Below are positions 1-12,800 of a stretch of DNA of 64,000 bases, piece by piece. The position numbers were made by a program, and so were the translations under genes. Position 1 is the first letter of the stretch. Every line of letters begins with the position of its first letter. A model generated the notes under the pieces. That model was not told the DNA's origin, made no database searches, and worked only from the letters and a program-made list of their open reading frames with translations. Where the stretch lies: contig NC_031498.1 in assembly GCF_000237925.1 (NCBI RefSeq), positions 26,804,963 through 26,868,962 on the forward strand. Reading direction: 5' to 3'. This DNA is from Schistosoma mansoni (Eukaryota; Platyhelminthes; Trematoda; Strigeidida; Schistosomatidae).

Positions 1-95
1 TGCACATATGCCAATTAGAGACTGACCAGTTGCAGTCCCAAAACATCGATGGGAAGATTCAAACCAACAATACTAAACGAGGAGACTCAAACTTA
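1..95 (+). repeat. SM-alpha-like hammerhead SINE, 3' portion (cut by window start)
   Basis: Closely matches 63619-63705 and the reverse of 31650-31740, for example gcacatatgccaat and gatgggaagattcaa. The ribozyme part would lie left of the window. Confidence 0.7.
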
Positions 96-427
96 ACCTT
101 ATCTTCTTTTTCAAAATACTTAACAAACTCTCCTTCACATCCAGTCAGGCGATTCAATATGCTAAGGCTTCACATTACGACATTCGTAACTCCTTGTCTT
201 TAGCGAAACAAACATATTCTAGATCTTCTCTCTATATGAATTACTTTACCTGTAAGTTTTCTAGACTCTGGAATAATTTACCCCAAACTATCCGTATGTT
301 AAACTCTCTCCCATTGTTTGTTCGCTCAATTAATGCTTTTTGCTCCTCTGAAAATGCATTAAATGCTCTAGCGCCTGCAAGTGTATCTTACTCCACAAGT
401 GAGATTATAGGAACTTTAAATGTTTAA
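96..427 (+). pseudogene. Non-LTR (CR1/jockey-like) reverse transcriptase, C-terminal remnant
   Basis: Translation contains YFTCKFSRLWNNLPQTIR followed by a Phe-containing short end and a stop at 427. This is the usual C-terminal pattern of CR1/jockey-type RT (aromatic-x-R-x3-LWN-LP). It is a 5'-truncated remnant and sits directly against the SM-alpha fragment. Confidence 0.55.
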
Positions 428-1849
428 CCTCTTACTTGCTATCGTTGTTTTGTTGTTCCGTGCTCTTTGCTTTAATCTTACTTTCTCTAGTTGTAGATAA
501 TTATCAATAACTCGCTCTGGCACTGGTAATAACCTTACAGAACAATGTTGGTCAATCATCACGCTATCCACTTTAGAAAAAATGACAAGTTCCCTGGTGT
601 TGCATTGGCTTGCCGTGATATATGCCATATTTAAACTGTTTATCAATTACTAAACCAGCAAACATAAAACTTTCTTATAATTCATGTTTGTTCTCTACAT
701 TAAATGTTGATTTTTATAACAATCTGATCATGCCTGTAAACTGGTGTGAATTCTGTAAATATTATTTTCAGAATATATTATTATTATAGACGACTGCGGA
801 CTTTGGATATTATATGAACAATTCAGATGTTTTACTTCATATTATAGTTATATAAATAGATACCAAACCTTACTTATGTAAATCCTTGGGAAACAAACTT
901 ATGATCAACAGGTTATATTGCATTCCACACAGAATAGATTATATTTCAATAAACAGACTTGAACAGGTGGCAAAATAAGTCCTTAAAAGCGACCGAAAAA
1001 ACCTTACACAAGCCTTGTGACCTCAGTATGCTTTGTAGTTGGTGAGACATTATTTAGATCTCTTTTTAGCTGCATCGAAGTCGTTTCATGTCACACTTAT
1101 AGTGGGTCCCAGTAAGTAATGTGTATTGACCTACTTTTATGAAGAGAACACGATTGGTATAATGTAAACAATTATTATTATAACCAATTGTACCAGTGAT
1201 TGTTTAAGTGTATCAAAAAAGACCCATTCTCCCGTTGTCTGTGACCTTGCACGAACTCATATACGCTCGGTAGTTCTGCTTGTGAACGTTGTCTGTGCAT
1301 ATATTCCGTGTAATCAAGTGGACGGTTCGTGACGTGAATCAGTGTCTGGCGCATTCGCTACTTGGTTGTCTTCATCGGTCGATCGAGTTGAGTAGACTTA
1401 CAAGAGAACCGTTGTGGCGGAACGAGTAGAATGAGTTGATCTCGGTTACATGCATGTGTGCATATTGAGCAGATTGACTGTGAGAAGTTCACCTCCAGGA
1501 TGAAAATGGAAACAATGATGTCATGAGCTTGAGATAGACGATTGATAGAGTTGGCTTGTTAGCGTGTAGGTTTGTCGTGACAGTGACACTGTCATTGATG
1601 GTTGTGATGTTGTTTGGTGAACTTTGTCAAATATATCTTATTGCAACCGTCGACTGTCTTCTGGTTTTTGGCCTACGGAGGGATCCAACCTTATGCCTGG
1701 CACGTAATCTTCCTGTATTGGTGATCAAAGTCAATCGCGACTCAGCGCCTACCACAAATGTAGAAGCTTTTGTTGCATCAAAAAATAGCAAGATTCAGAT
1801 GAACGGCTAACCTCAATTTGGCAAAAGAGTGATGAACAAATTTGCATGA
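428..1849. other. Unassigned sequence
   Basis: About 430-1200 is AT-rich with nothing recognisable. About 1230-1810 is GC-richer, with an 84-codon frame (1556-1810) I do not recognise; it may be untranslated leader of a CR1-like element. Confidence 0.3.
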
Positions 1850-2340
1850 TAATGGGAAATTAGAGGGTGTTTTCTACATAAACTTCAGCAAGGTGTTTGA
1901 CATGACGTCAAAATTTTGTGGAAAATAAAGGAAGATCCAGATTCGAATGTACTTCCGAACGACTTAGATAATCGACTAGCTAGTCCTAAAAGTGGTTGAG
2001 GGCTATCAACGCGGCGACGTGTGTTCGACATTATATATCCTTTCTTCCGCTTCCTACAGGATCAGAACAACCCAGAGAATAGCAGGAAGTCACAGAAGCC
2101 AAAACCGAGTCAACTGTCTGTAGTGTACGTTTTTACATAAAGTCATCAATTATTGGAACTTGTTGTCTTAAGAATTAGTGTCCACACTGCTAAACAACTC
2201 ATTCAAGAGAACACTGGACATTTACAGAAGCTTAATGAAAAACGACAAGAATTGATGAATAGTTGTGAAAACCTGTATGCCACGCGTAATTTGTTCGTTC
2301 TTGGCTTTCTACTCGACTACTATGTCCTCTGAAATGTCTC
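1850..2340 (+). pseudogene. CR1-like reverse transcriptase remnants
   Basis: GVFYINFSKVFD near 1865-1900 resembles the YIDFSKAFD motif of non-LTR RTs. From 2030, PFFRFLQDQNNPE and later residues match the inverted copy at 2860-3200. Frames are broken by stops. Confidence 0.5.
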
Positions 2341-2859
2341 ACGAATTTCGCTATATCATGCTCCCATTTCTAATAAAAATGGACACTACTCGATTACCAT
2401 ACACACTAACCCTTAATTGGTGGCTACTTTTTGCTTTTGCTAAGTTCACGTTTGAATTTGTCGTCTGGAGATGACAATTTAAAGCTTCAAGGTCGATATC
2501 GGTTCTTGAGGTCGGTTTACTAATGAATATTATTATGGCGTATATTCACTTGCCACCACAATTTAGTTTTACCAATACTTCAACCAATTAGGAAAGTGCA
2601 GTACATTCACTTGAAACATGTTTTTCATGTAATCACTTTCCCTTTATGGGTTGTCAATGATAATCATGTCTCGAGACCTTGACGTAGGTATAATTTTCAA
2701 TGAGATTTTCCTTGAAATTTACCCATGTTCGATCAAGCTTGTCCAAAAGCCAGGAAGCTGAGTATTCAATATCCATCAATAACCTAGGATTTATAGTAAT
2801 ATTCTGACTCAGATTTGTCTGATATGCATTGAAGACCCACGATCTGTGCTAGTCCTTTT

Positions 2860-3200
2860 CTAGTAAGCTTCTTGTGTGTCTAGTATTCTCTTGAGTGAGT
2901 CATTCGAAATGGCAGGGACTGCTTCTTCGGGCAACAGGCTCCAATGGGCAATGACTTGATGTGAAATCCTGTACGCCATGGGTGGTCTACTCGTTTTTTG
3001 GCTTCTGTATCCTCCTCTGGGTTGTTCTGATCTGGTAGAAAGCAAAAGAAAGGATATATCAGGTCCAAAGTCACTTCTTTGCATTTGATGCAAGACGAAA
3101 AACGAGCAAGTATATTTTTTCTCGTCGAGTAATTTTTTAGTGTTGATTGTACAAGGTGGAAAGGTTTTTGGTATTTAGTTAAGCTGGATTTTTCAGTCAA
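2860..3200 (-). pseudogene. CR1-like reverse transcriptase C-terminal remnant, inverted copy
   Basis: HQVIAHWSLLPEEAVPAIS with SNDSLKRILD resembles the RT C-terminal pattern (RVVxxWNxLPxxVVxAxSxxxFKxxLD). It matches the + copy at 2030-2240 in opposite orientation. Confidence 0.5.
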
Positions 3201-3360
3201 AGTAACATGTAAGTATCAGCCTTTTGTGTCCAGTGTCTTTCACATTCAGAACCTTGAAAACACTCATTCTGGAGGTCAGATTTTCTGTTTGTTTATTTTC
3301 CTTGAGCTTTAAGAGATTTATTTTTGTTGTTCTCTCTATGAGATCACTTAACAAATGTAA

Positions 3361-4240
3361 TGGCGCAAGTAAAACATCGTTATGGTAAACCCATATGCTT
3401 TTTCCCAGTCGAGCATGGAATGCAATGTGACAACTGCAACAATTGGTACCACAGCGTTAACACCATACTCACACCGGCTGCACATAAAAGGTGTCTCAAG
3501 CCACTATCACGTTGACTTTGCAAAGCATGCTGCCGTACGAAGTCCCTACTGATTCTTGGGGAGGTCGAGCCCCTTAACATAGCTAAAAAGATGCCCTCAT
3601 ACAAAGAGTTAGCGGCCGATGGGCAGCTTTCACATTTCGAACAAGCAGTGGGCGTTATCATAAGTCCAGCTTTGAATTTGAATAAAACAATCAAGATGCA
3701 CCCCAGTAACGTAACGGATAACAAACACACAGATGCAGGCATGGTTACAATAAAAAGAAAGAAGCACGTTGACTAGAAACAAATTATAGGGAGCTCTAAG
3801 TTATGTGAGTCGATGGTTTCGGCTACAGATTCACATATCAACGCAAAACAGACTATGGAGGAGCACATCCTGAGTTGTGTGGATAGTGTGATCAAGAGAC
3901 GCAATAAGGTCAATCGTTGGCTTACAGTTACATCCAGAAAATTAAGGAAACAGAGAGACCTTAGCATGTGACGCCAAATCGGACTGCAGGGATAAAATTT
4001 CAGGAAACAAAACTTCAAAGCTTGCAAAGAGGTACCTCGCTGACAGGTCAGTCATTTTTCAAAAATAAGAGAATCTTTCGAAAAGAAACCAAATGCTATA
4101 TTTGAGCGCAGTCACATGAAGTCTTTAGTAAGCAATCTACTTCCAGAAACAGTAGCAGGAGTTGGCATCTATAAGCTTTGTCAGTTAGAAAAGAAAAAAA
4201 GATATGAAGCAACTTTAATCTCATAGTTTAAGGGAAGATA
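3361..4240 (+). pseudogene. CR1-like ORF1 (PHD-finger gag-like protein), degenerate
   Basis: Starting at ATG 3361 the frame gives MAQVKHRYGKPICFFPVEHG and then QCDNCNNWYH, a PHD-type zinc-ligand cluster like that in CR1-family ORF1 proteins. Later blocks such as FEQAVG and KTIKMHPSNVTDNKHTD fit a gag-like linker. A TGA after ...KPLSR and several later stops break the frame. Some zinc ligands are lost (expected Cys replaced in the FFPVEH part). Confidence 0.5.
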
Positions 4241-4271
4241 GAAAGTGTATACACCTACGCCATTGTGGCTT

Positions 4272-4740
4272 CAAGCACTGATGTCACTTTTTGGTTTGGT
4301 TGCCCCTAACTTTCTTCCAACCATCCCCAACACTAGTCAGCATAGTGCGTTGTGGTAATCGGTGTTCAGGCATACGTAACACGTGGCCCAACCATCTCAG
4401 TTGATGAAGATTTACAACCTCATGGATAGATTTACCATCATTCCCTAATACCTTGCGTCTAACCTCATTATTACTTACCCGTTGATCCCAACAGATTTGA
4501 GCAATATTTTTTAAGGTATATGTGATCAAATACTAGTAACTTACGAGTATCTTCTACTCTTACTAGCCACGCTTCGCAGCCGTAAAGTAGAACATAGCGA
4601 ACTGCTGCGCAGTATACTCGTCCCTTAATTTATAGACGGATATCTTGTCTTCGCCATAGGTGACGTAAGTTGGCAAAAGCCAAACGAGCTTTTTGAATCC
4701 GTGCTGAGATTTCGTTGAACGATCACTCATAATGAACTGA
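4272..4740 (-). pseudogene. RTE-like retrotransposon fragment (family B), RT C-terminal part
   Basis: Contains AQICWDQRVSNNEVRRKVLG and HQLRWLGHVLRMPEHRLPQR, as in the + copy at 14640-15190. Such domains follow the RT in trematode RTE elements. It is 5' truncated with stops. Confidence 0.7.
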
Positions 4741-6471
4741 AGTTAAGCCATCAAAATAAACTGTTTCTCTTCACTTACAGTTAATAATAACGTTTCCGAT
4801 TTCTCTAAGAATTGACAGTTGGTCGTTGAACTTCCATTCAAGCTATCGCTTAGTAGTGAACAACTAGAGAATAGTTAGGTGTTCGTTGAACTATTCTGGT
4901 TTCAGAACAAACTGAGCCTCCATCACTTTTTAAAGATAATGCCACTGATATCTGAGAAAGTACGTAATAAAACACTCGACTGTATATTCAGTTACCATTC
5001 AAGGTCAAATCTCTGTAGCCTTCAAGGTTACCTCGAGACCATTATCACCACTTTGTTTTAGCTATCCAATATCCTGCATATGTAATCCGTTCTTAAAACA
5101 CATACCAAACTTGGACTATCACTTTGGTAACATGTTTCATGGTCTTCATTGCGTGCATATAAACATAAACAATTATCTCATCGCGATTCTTAATAGAAAG
5201 ATACTTCTCCAACAATTGACATACGGTAGACCCCACAAAAACAGTCGCATGGTGAATATCCAGAGGTGTTAAACAGTGGTCAGGTCACCTAAATTTTTCG
5301 CTCCTACAACTAACACTCAAAGTAGGGGTCTGATTGGAAACTCGGTAGCTTGTATTGTAAACTGTTTGAAGCCAAATATTAAGACAGCTTCCCTTGTACA
5401 CTATCTTGTTCATGGCAGTTAGATCATATTCCCGGTTCATTTCTAATATCCACCCTAGATCTTTTGATGACCCATTAATTAGATCTTACCTATGATACCG
5501 TCATTTTAAACTAGATTACCTTTAGCGAGAAGTGACCTAACCAAATCATTGGTTTTCTTAATCATTTCCACATGAGTGACCGTGGTAGAATCATATTTCC
5601 AAGTTTTCTTAGGTATTCAACAAACACCTTTGAAAATAAGGCGAAATTCTAATCATCAGTTAGAACCAAACATAATACTGTTTACTGATTGGTGAAAACA
5701 TTCTGTTTTTACAAAATATCAATCTTGTTCGTAGCATCTCTTTATGGATAGCATTTTATAAACTTGTTCTCGGTAAATGAGCATAGCTTCTTTTTCTATG
5801 ATCTAACATAAACGGCGAAGAATTTAGTTGAAGTACAGTAATATGTAATAGCTAAAAATGATCATTAATACAACTGACCAACTCTGTACATGTTCGCGTA
5901 CTAGACTATAAACACAGTCACTTTCCTATTCAAATCTTGATTGTTGAGATATAGTTTGAACTAATTATTATAAGAGCAATTACTATGCTGGTTATCAAGA
6001 GAACTGAACAGCATCCAAATTCCACAATATAAACAGTATTACTTCATCTTTTAACGTAGCTACATGAGTACCTAAAATATTTATATACTAACTATCCAAC
6101 TTAGTGATTCGGATTGTACCCCATTTATTAAGTTATGAGTAGAAATGTTACCCAATTTTACAAAATAAAGTAGGCGAAACACGATCCAGACCTAATACTG
6201 GGAGACCGAAAATTTACTGCTTTGGCCATTAAGTCATGACTTTGCAATGGATAATATAGTTTACTGTAACGAAATGGCAACAATTTAGTTACCAACCAGG
6301 ATTATTGATTTAAATATTGAGTCCTACAAGAGGACAAATTAGTTATTCCATCATAAACTAAATACACTCATAATTATTGGATTCGATTTTAACGTACAGA
6401 ATTTCCATACTTTAGACGTGTAACAGCTTTTTTTTGAAACTTCACTCCATGTACGATGGTTGTTTACCTGT
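4741..6471. other. AT-rich intergenic sequence upstream of the SLC35A gene
   Basis: No supported gene or repeat boundary. It presumably holds the transporter promoter and a possible 5'-UTR exon. Confidence 0.3.
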
Positions 6472-6490
6472 TTATTTATATGTATTTCAG
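6472..6490 (+). promoter_or_regulatory. Splice acceptor (5'-UTR intron or spliced-leader site) of the SLC35A gene
   Basis: A pyrimidine-rich run ends in tgtatttcag, 29 nt before the first usable ATG, with an in-frame stop between. It could be the 3' end of a 5'-UTR intron or a spliced-leader trans-splice acceptor, which schistosomes use on some transcripts. Sequence alone does not separate these. Confidence 0.6.
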
Positions 6491-6519
6491 ATTTTTAAGA
6501 GCATACTCTAACAAGTACA

Positions 6520-6843
6520 ATGTTTCGAGCGGTTACAATGAAATATTTAAGCTTATTCATTCTCGTATTTCAAAATCTACTTTATATTCTGTGTATGCGT
6601 CATGCAAGATCACGAACAACCGAAATGTTCAACTCTTCATCTATGGTAATAATGAGCGAATGTTTAAAATTCTTGACATGTGTATCAGTTCTAAGTATTA
6701 CTGGAGATTTAAAAAAATGTTTAAAACTCATACAACATAATCCATTAGATGTTTTAATGACTTTTATACCTGCCATAATATATGTTATTCAAAATCGTCT
6801 ACTTATAACAGCTTTAAGTAATTTAGATGCAGTCACATTTCAG
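6520..6843 (+). CDS. SLC35A-type transporter, coding exon 1
   Basis: Residues 1-108. It ends ...DAVTFQ at a CAG|GTAAG donor. The upstream pyrimidine-rich acceptor at 6490 begins the transcribed part of this exon. Confidence 0.92.
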
Positions 6844-9800
6844 GTAAGATTAATAATATTTCATAATAGAATATTTATTAGTTTAGGTGGCTTATCAGTT
6901 GAAATTGTTTACTACAGCATTATTTAGTATGCTTATTCTTCGAAAACCAGTTAGTAAAATGCAATGGTTTGCATTGATTTTATTATTTATTGGAGTTGCA
7001 ACAGTTGAAAGTCCTGTTAATTCTAATAAAACTAATCATCCACCTATAGCATACAATCCTCCATTAGGATTATTTTGTGCTGTATGTGCATCCATATTGT
7101 CTGGTTTAGCATGTGTATTTTTTGAAATGGTAAGTTATTCAATCTATAGATTATTTATAACATTTCAATTTTAAATATTTATAAACCTGTATGTTATATG
7201 TTGGATTATAGTTATCACATTAAAGCTTGTGAGAAGAAAACAGCCAACCATTTTTCAACTGTATTATCATGATTTCATGTAGAGTGACTTCTTCCTATAT
7301 AACAGATATATAGTTTCTGTAATGAAATGCTTTTATCTTTTTTTTTGTCGATAAGCTAACAAATCACATGGTATTTGTAGTTTATCACATTCACTCAATG
7401 ATCCTAATATCATATCACATGAATCATGTCGTTGACTTGTACTCCAATCAATCTACTTTGATGTGGTTGATCATATAGGATGAAATTATTATGAAACTAA
7501 CGTTCAATAATGGTTTAGCTGTTTAAGAACTTATTTTAACTAGTGGTTCGCCGGTTTAAGTCACACTGGTTTGGGCAGTTAGGTAGTATGATTAACTGTT
7601 CGGTCATTATCAATGTAGAGTCTGGCTCAAGGTGAGCTACATGTCTATACTGGGTTAATTAGTTACATTAATATTTTCTCTGTAACTAATAAATATGAAT
7701 AGATAATGGATATATCCACAGATTTTGAATTAAATTATGGGCTTAAGTCTGTATCCATTAACCAAGATAACCTTTTAGACCCTGTTAATTATTAAATGTT
7801 TTGATTGTTAAAAAGATCAGTTGTTTGTAACATGATATAATGCAGTCAATTGTGACAACTGCTTACAAGATTAAGTCTATTGACTTATTGCACAGTTAGT
7901 CCTCAAGGATTAAACAATTAACGTGTTAGGAAGGTGCGAATATACAACTCAGTAATTTATTATGTTTTACCTGATAAAGCTAAATCTATTGACGTTACAA
8001 ACCGCGTAAATGCATCTATTTATTGAATAATTAAATCAACTAATGCTTAATCCAATGTATGAAGATTTGTCTGCTAAGTAAATCATAGTTCTGTATATTT
8101 TTGATACAAATTTCGTATCAGTGGTTAATTATTAACTGTATATGCTGTGAAATAATTCTGTGGTGTTTAGTAAATCTTCATATGCAATTTTCCCATCTTC
8201 CTCACATTGAGCATTTCCAGTGCTTGTTCAGTTATACACTGGCTGGTATAACTGGTTGTGTCCGCATGGCATACGAAGTAACCATACAATTACAACTGCA
8301 TTACTACTGTTTTTGCATGAAGCGAAGCTCACAAATTAACAACAACAAAAATAGTCAAAATTTACATATTTTGTTGACGATTCACATAAAATGATATGCA
8401 AAGGTCGTATCGAGCTACTGTTTTTTTTTAGTAAATCACCAAATAGAGTGAAAAAAATATTCTTTTTCAGTTAGTCTTTCATCATCATTCTGTACTAACT
8501 TCATTCCATTAACTTCTAGTCTGAGCCATGTTGGTAGATGCAGACTACTTAGTTGGGGTCCGCGTGACTATCGTAGCAATGGTTGGAGACTCTGTGTGAC
8601 ATGGCTCAGAATCGACCACAATGGAGTCGGTGTATTCACCCTTTGTCTTCCCTTAAACCGTGAGATTAAAATCATTTTATACCTTTCTTTCTACGAATTA
8701 ATTCTTTCTTCCTGCATTAAATCTTTACATGCAATCTCTTTCCATATATTACTATCATTGAAGTAACTGGTTCTATGAATTTGATTTTCATGCTGTTGTG
8801 CTAATGAGGTGTGGCAACTTGGACTGAAGCATATATGTCCCTGGTCCTACGTTGTAACTGACTGAAATGAGTCACGTAATATGAAGAGATTTCTTACCTT
8901 AGGTGACCTTCACAGCTGTAAAGAAATAAAGACAATAATAAACAGTGATCCAACCATACAAAATCCCGTAAGTTCATCATTACCTGTAACACTGACACCG
9001 GTTAAGCTGAACATCAAAAATACTATTATATAAACGATTACGTGTTCATATGCAATGAACTGATGAAAACTTTACTAGCAACAGATAACTTGTTTTACTT
9101 AATCGACAAAGTTTTGTGCATAATTTCTTTTTTTTTCACTTCTTAAAATCAGTATTTATTACCTATCGGTTGAGAATAAAAGTTCTGAGTATCTTCGCAG
9201 TAAACGCACCTATTCATATTATCATCTATGTGTTTTTGTATACAAAACAAGTAATCTATGTAAGTCGGACATCATTGAAAAGTGACTCAACATCAAGGGA
9301 AATCATGAATTGTCATTTACATTCACACCCACTATTTGATCAACAAATTCAGGGGTGTCATATACGAGATGCATGGAAATATATCTTCTTACGGATCGAT
9401 TACAGCTATCATAAAGAGCAGATTTAAACCGTTGAAAGTCCTGGTGACTTGACATCTCATTCACTATGTTTTAATCCAGATTAATGGTCAAAGAGAATCG
9501 GCAGCAAATTCCTTAATCTAGCTTTTATACTATTTTTTACTTATCAACAAGGCGTATCTGCGATCAACCTTACTGGATACATCATTCCTCTCAATATCGT
9601 AGGTACATCTAACCAAAAAATCCTAACACAGCATTCTATTTATTGCTTGCAACCACTTATAATCAATCCCCTCAACCATATATATATATATCCTAATAGT
9701 ATTAGCCCTCTGTTATAATTTTCTCTTATTACAACCCAGCTGTTCCCATTGCTTAGTATTCCTGGACACCAATTCACTCGAAAAGTCCTCAAATCGGAAC

Positions 9801-12800
9801 ACGGTTGAACAAGGGTAGATGGAAGTAAGAAGCACAATAAGAGATGCGTTAGTATATTTATAGTTTTTATATGAAAAGATTCTAGAGTCTTCTCCAAGTA
9901 ACGACGAGCACTGATTGAATAGGGATTGGCCAATCAGCGTGCGCCAGCGCGATCGTGCATGGAACATGCTTTAATCTAATCTACGCCCCGCTAACACCCT
10001 CATACGTATATAATTATGTTTTTTGTATCATCTTCTTTGTTGGTTTTTCAATTATGTTCTTTCGTAATCTAGCTTCTGAAAAATACCAACAAGTCTATAT
10101 GGCATCGTAATATTGAATTAGCTTTTGCATCAATTGTCATTGGTATACCTGTACAACTATTGACCGATTGGAATGATATTACACGAAATGGCTATTTTCA
10201 CGGTTTTGATTGGTTTGTTTGGATAGTGATATTTCTACATGCATTCGGTGGTTTATTAGTAGCTTTAGTAGTTAAATATGCCAACAATATTCTTAAAGTA
10301 AGTAAATTTTGCACTTTCCTTTGTTTTTACATTGAAACGATAATTAGTTGTTTATTTATTTAATGCAATGTACACGCTTATTTTGTTTATATGTGTATAC
10401 TCAATAACTGTTGCTCATTATATAAGCCAAATTTTTAAAGTTGGTCATTGTTTTACCCCGTTAAATAGGATATTATTAAGTGTACGAACAAATAAGTAGT
10501 AGACAAGTATAGTTGTTACCTGAATCTAGATATTTATTCATAATTTGGAACTTTAGATAGGGTACAATCTGACTCGATGATCATGAAAAGAGTTTGAGTG
10601 TGAACATGGTAATTAGTACCTTTCTTTGATTGATATGTAACTGAACTGACACAAATTCCAATTTGGTTAGTTTATTCGAAACAAAATTTTTGTTCGATAA
10701 TGACAACGTCAAAGCAACCTTTAGAGGCGAATTCTGTAGATTTGACAATTACATCTTTGAACTTTATTGACGTAAATCTATAATAATCATATAACGTATT
10801 TTACCTTGGATGTGATTTTAGTCATCCTAGAAGCGGAACTAACGACAGACTCTTGTGTATTTTTGACCATGGAGTAAGCATTGGCTGAGTTAGGAATAGA
10901 GTACCAGGCAAAGATGATAAATCGATTGATGTAGCAGTAAATCTCCATTAACTGAAGTGTTTGGGACATGTGTTACGTATGCCCAACCACCCCCTACCTC
11001 GATGGGCGATGTTTTCTGGTGCAAAAGCAGTCTGGAAGAAAGTTAGCGGCAGCCAAACCAAAATGTGGCATCAGTCCATGAAGTCACTGACAATTGGACT
11101 TATCCATGTTAATTGATACAGACTATTTGGTTGGGGTCCGCGTAATTATCGTAACCAGTGGTTAGAGACTTTGAATGACATGGCTCAAATCGTTTGCGAT
11201 GGCGCTGGTGCATTTTTTCTTTGTTTCCTCCCAAATCCTGAGATTATAAATTCCTCATAACTTTTCTTGCTTTTATTTCGCTAATTTATACTTTTCGAGT
11301 CGTATATTCTGTGCCTAATCTTTCTTATTACAACTGATGCTGTTACTACCTCTTCCATTCTGGGATTTGGCCTGATAACTTTATATCGATGTGTTAATGG
11401 GGTACGGCAACTTAAGCCTATGTACATACGTACATGTTCTACATTGTGACTGACTGACAGTCAAACAGGAGCTCACTCCACAGAGTTGACATTCTTTTCA
11501 CGAAGATGAACTTGTAGGAGGCTTAAACAGTATCATGAGAGAAAGTGTTGGGCAACGCTATATTTCCCTAAATTTAGACTATAATCATGTAACACATTCA
11601 ACCACCTAGATTTGACACTTTAATGTTCATATTCTTAGTGGCTGATCCCCAAGGCCCACTCCCATTTCCTCTATAAATACCCACATAATTTCCACTATAT
11701 CTATCATCATTCGGTACATAAAATCGATTTTATAACTGTTATTTATCTTGTCAACTGAAACTGGAATTGTAGAATTATTTGAAATAGTGCAAATATTCTT
11801 TATTTAAGTCTGTGAATCAAACTGTAAAGGGTAGAAAGGTGTCATACATTGAAAAACCTCTATTTCAAACGAAATAGCTTTTTGTTTTAAAAATTAGTGA
11901 AGAAGCCCTCTAAAATTGTGGTTTCTCCTTTCATCTTTTCTACCTAGAATTTTAATCGATCCGCAACCACCGTAATTGGTACTGGGTAGTCAACGATGCT
12001 TATCCATAAATAATAATTTAGGCTATATATATCTTATTCCCGTGACCCGTTTGTTGTATACCTTAAGAAAAAAGCTTGAAATAAGACTTTTTGTGTTTCT
12101 TTATACTAAGAATATATCAAGCTGTGAAGATATCACACTGACCAATCTAACAAACACTTCAAAACATGTTTTTTTTACTGGTCAAAGCAAAGGCTATTCA
12201 TAGAAACAAAGGTGAAATAAATACTTGTAAGGGTGACTTTTTAATTAGTTACTAGGCTCATGACTATATGTTTCTCCTCAGATTTAGTGTGGTTACTAAA
12301 CAATCAAAATTAAAACCTCTTTAATTAGTTTGTGACTTTGATTTTCATTCTTGATTTACTTAGTTGTCTTTTGATTTCCTACCGTAGCCACTATCTTAAT
12401 GTGGTGTTTGCGTTTGCTTATCATAACGACCTAACCAGTCTATATTGCCCGAAACATTCGTTTCTCTAGTTCATACCATCCCAGACAAGTTAAGTGGAGA
12501 GTGATAAGAATAAAAATTCCCGAATTCATTGTGCGACAGCAAAGTTAATACTACCGACTGTATAGGTTTGTGATGGTAGCAAGGTGTTTCAGACAACTGG
12601 CATCTCCAACGATACTGCCTTCTAAAAACAGGATATAGTTATAAAACTTTAGACCGAAAGATAACACACCTCACCTCATCCTACGGGTTTCCGTCTCCGG
12701 GAGTAAGGCCTTAGAAATACGGGATTAACACAACTGAGATTGAAACCAAAGGCACTAGGGTGAACTCCCGTGTGCATAGTTGTAGATGCGCACTGCTGAA

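Noticed and set aside
8897-8914. 18-nt - strand micro-exon candidate with good TTTACAG acceptor and GTAAGA donor, phase-compatible with the EGF-ligand gene
   Set aside because: Too short to judge. It would need the ligand gene to overlap the SLC35A gene.
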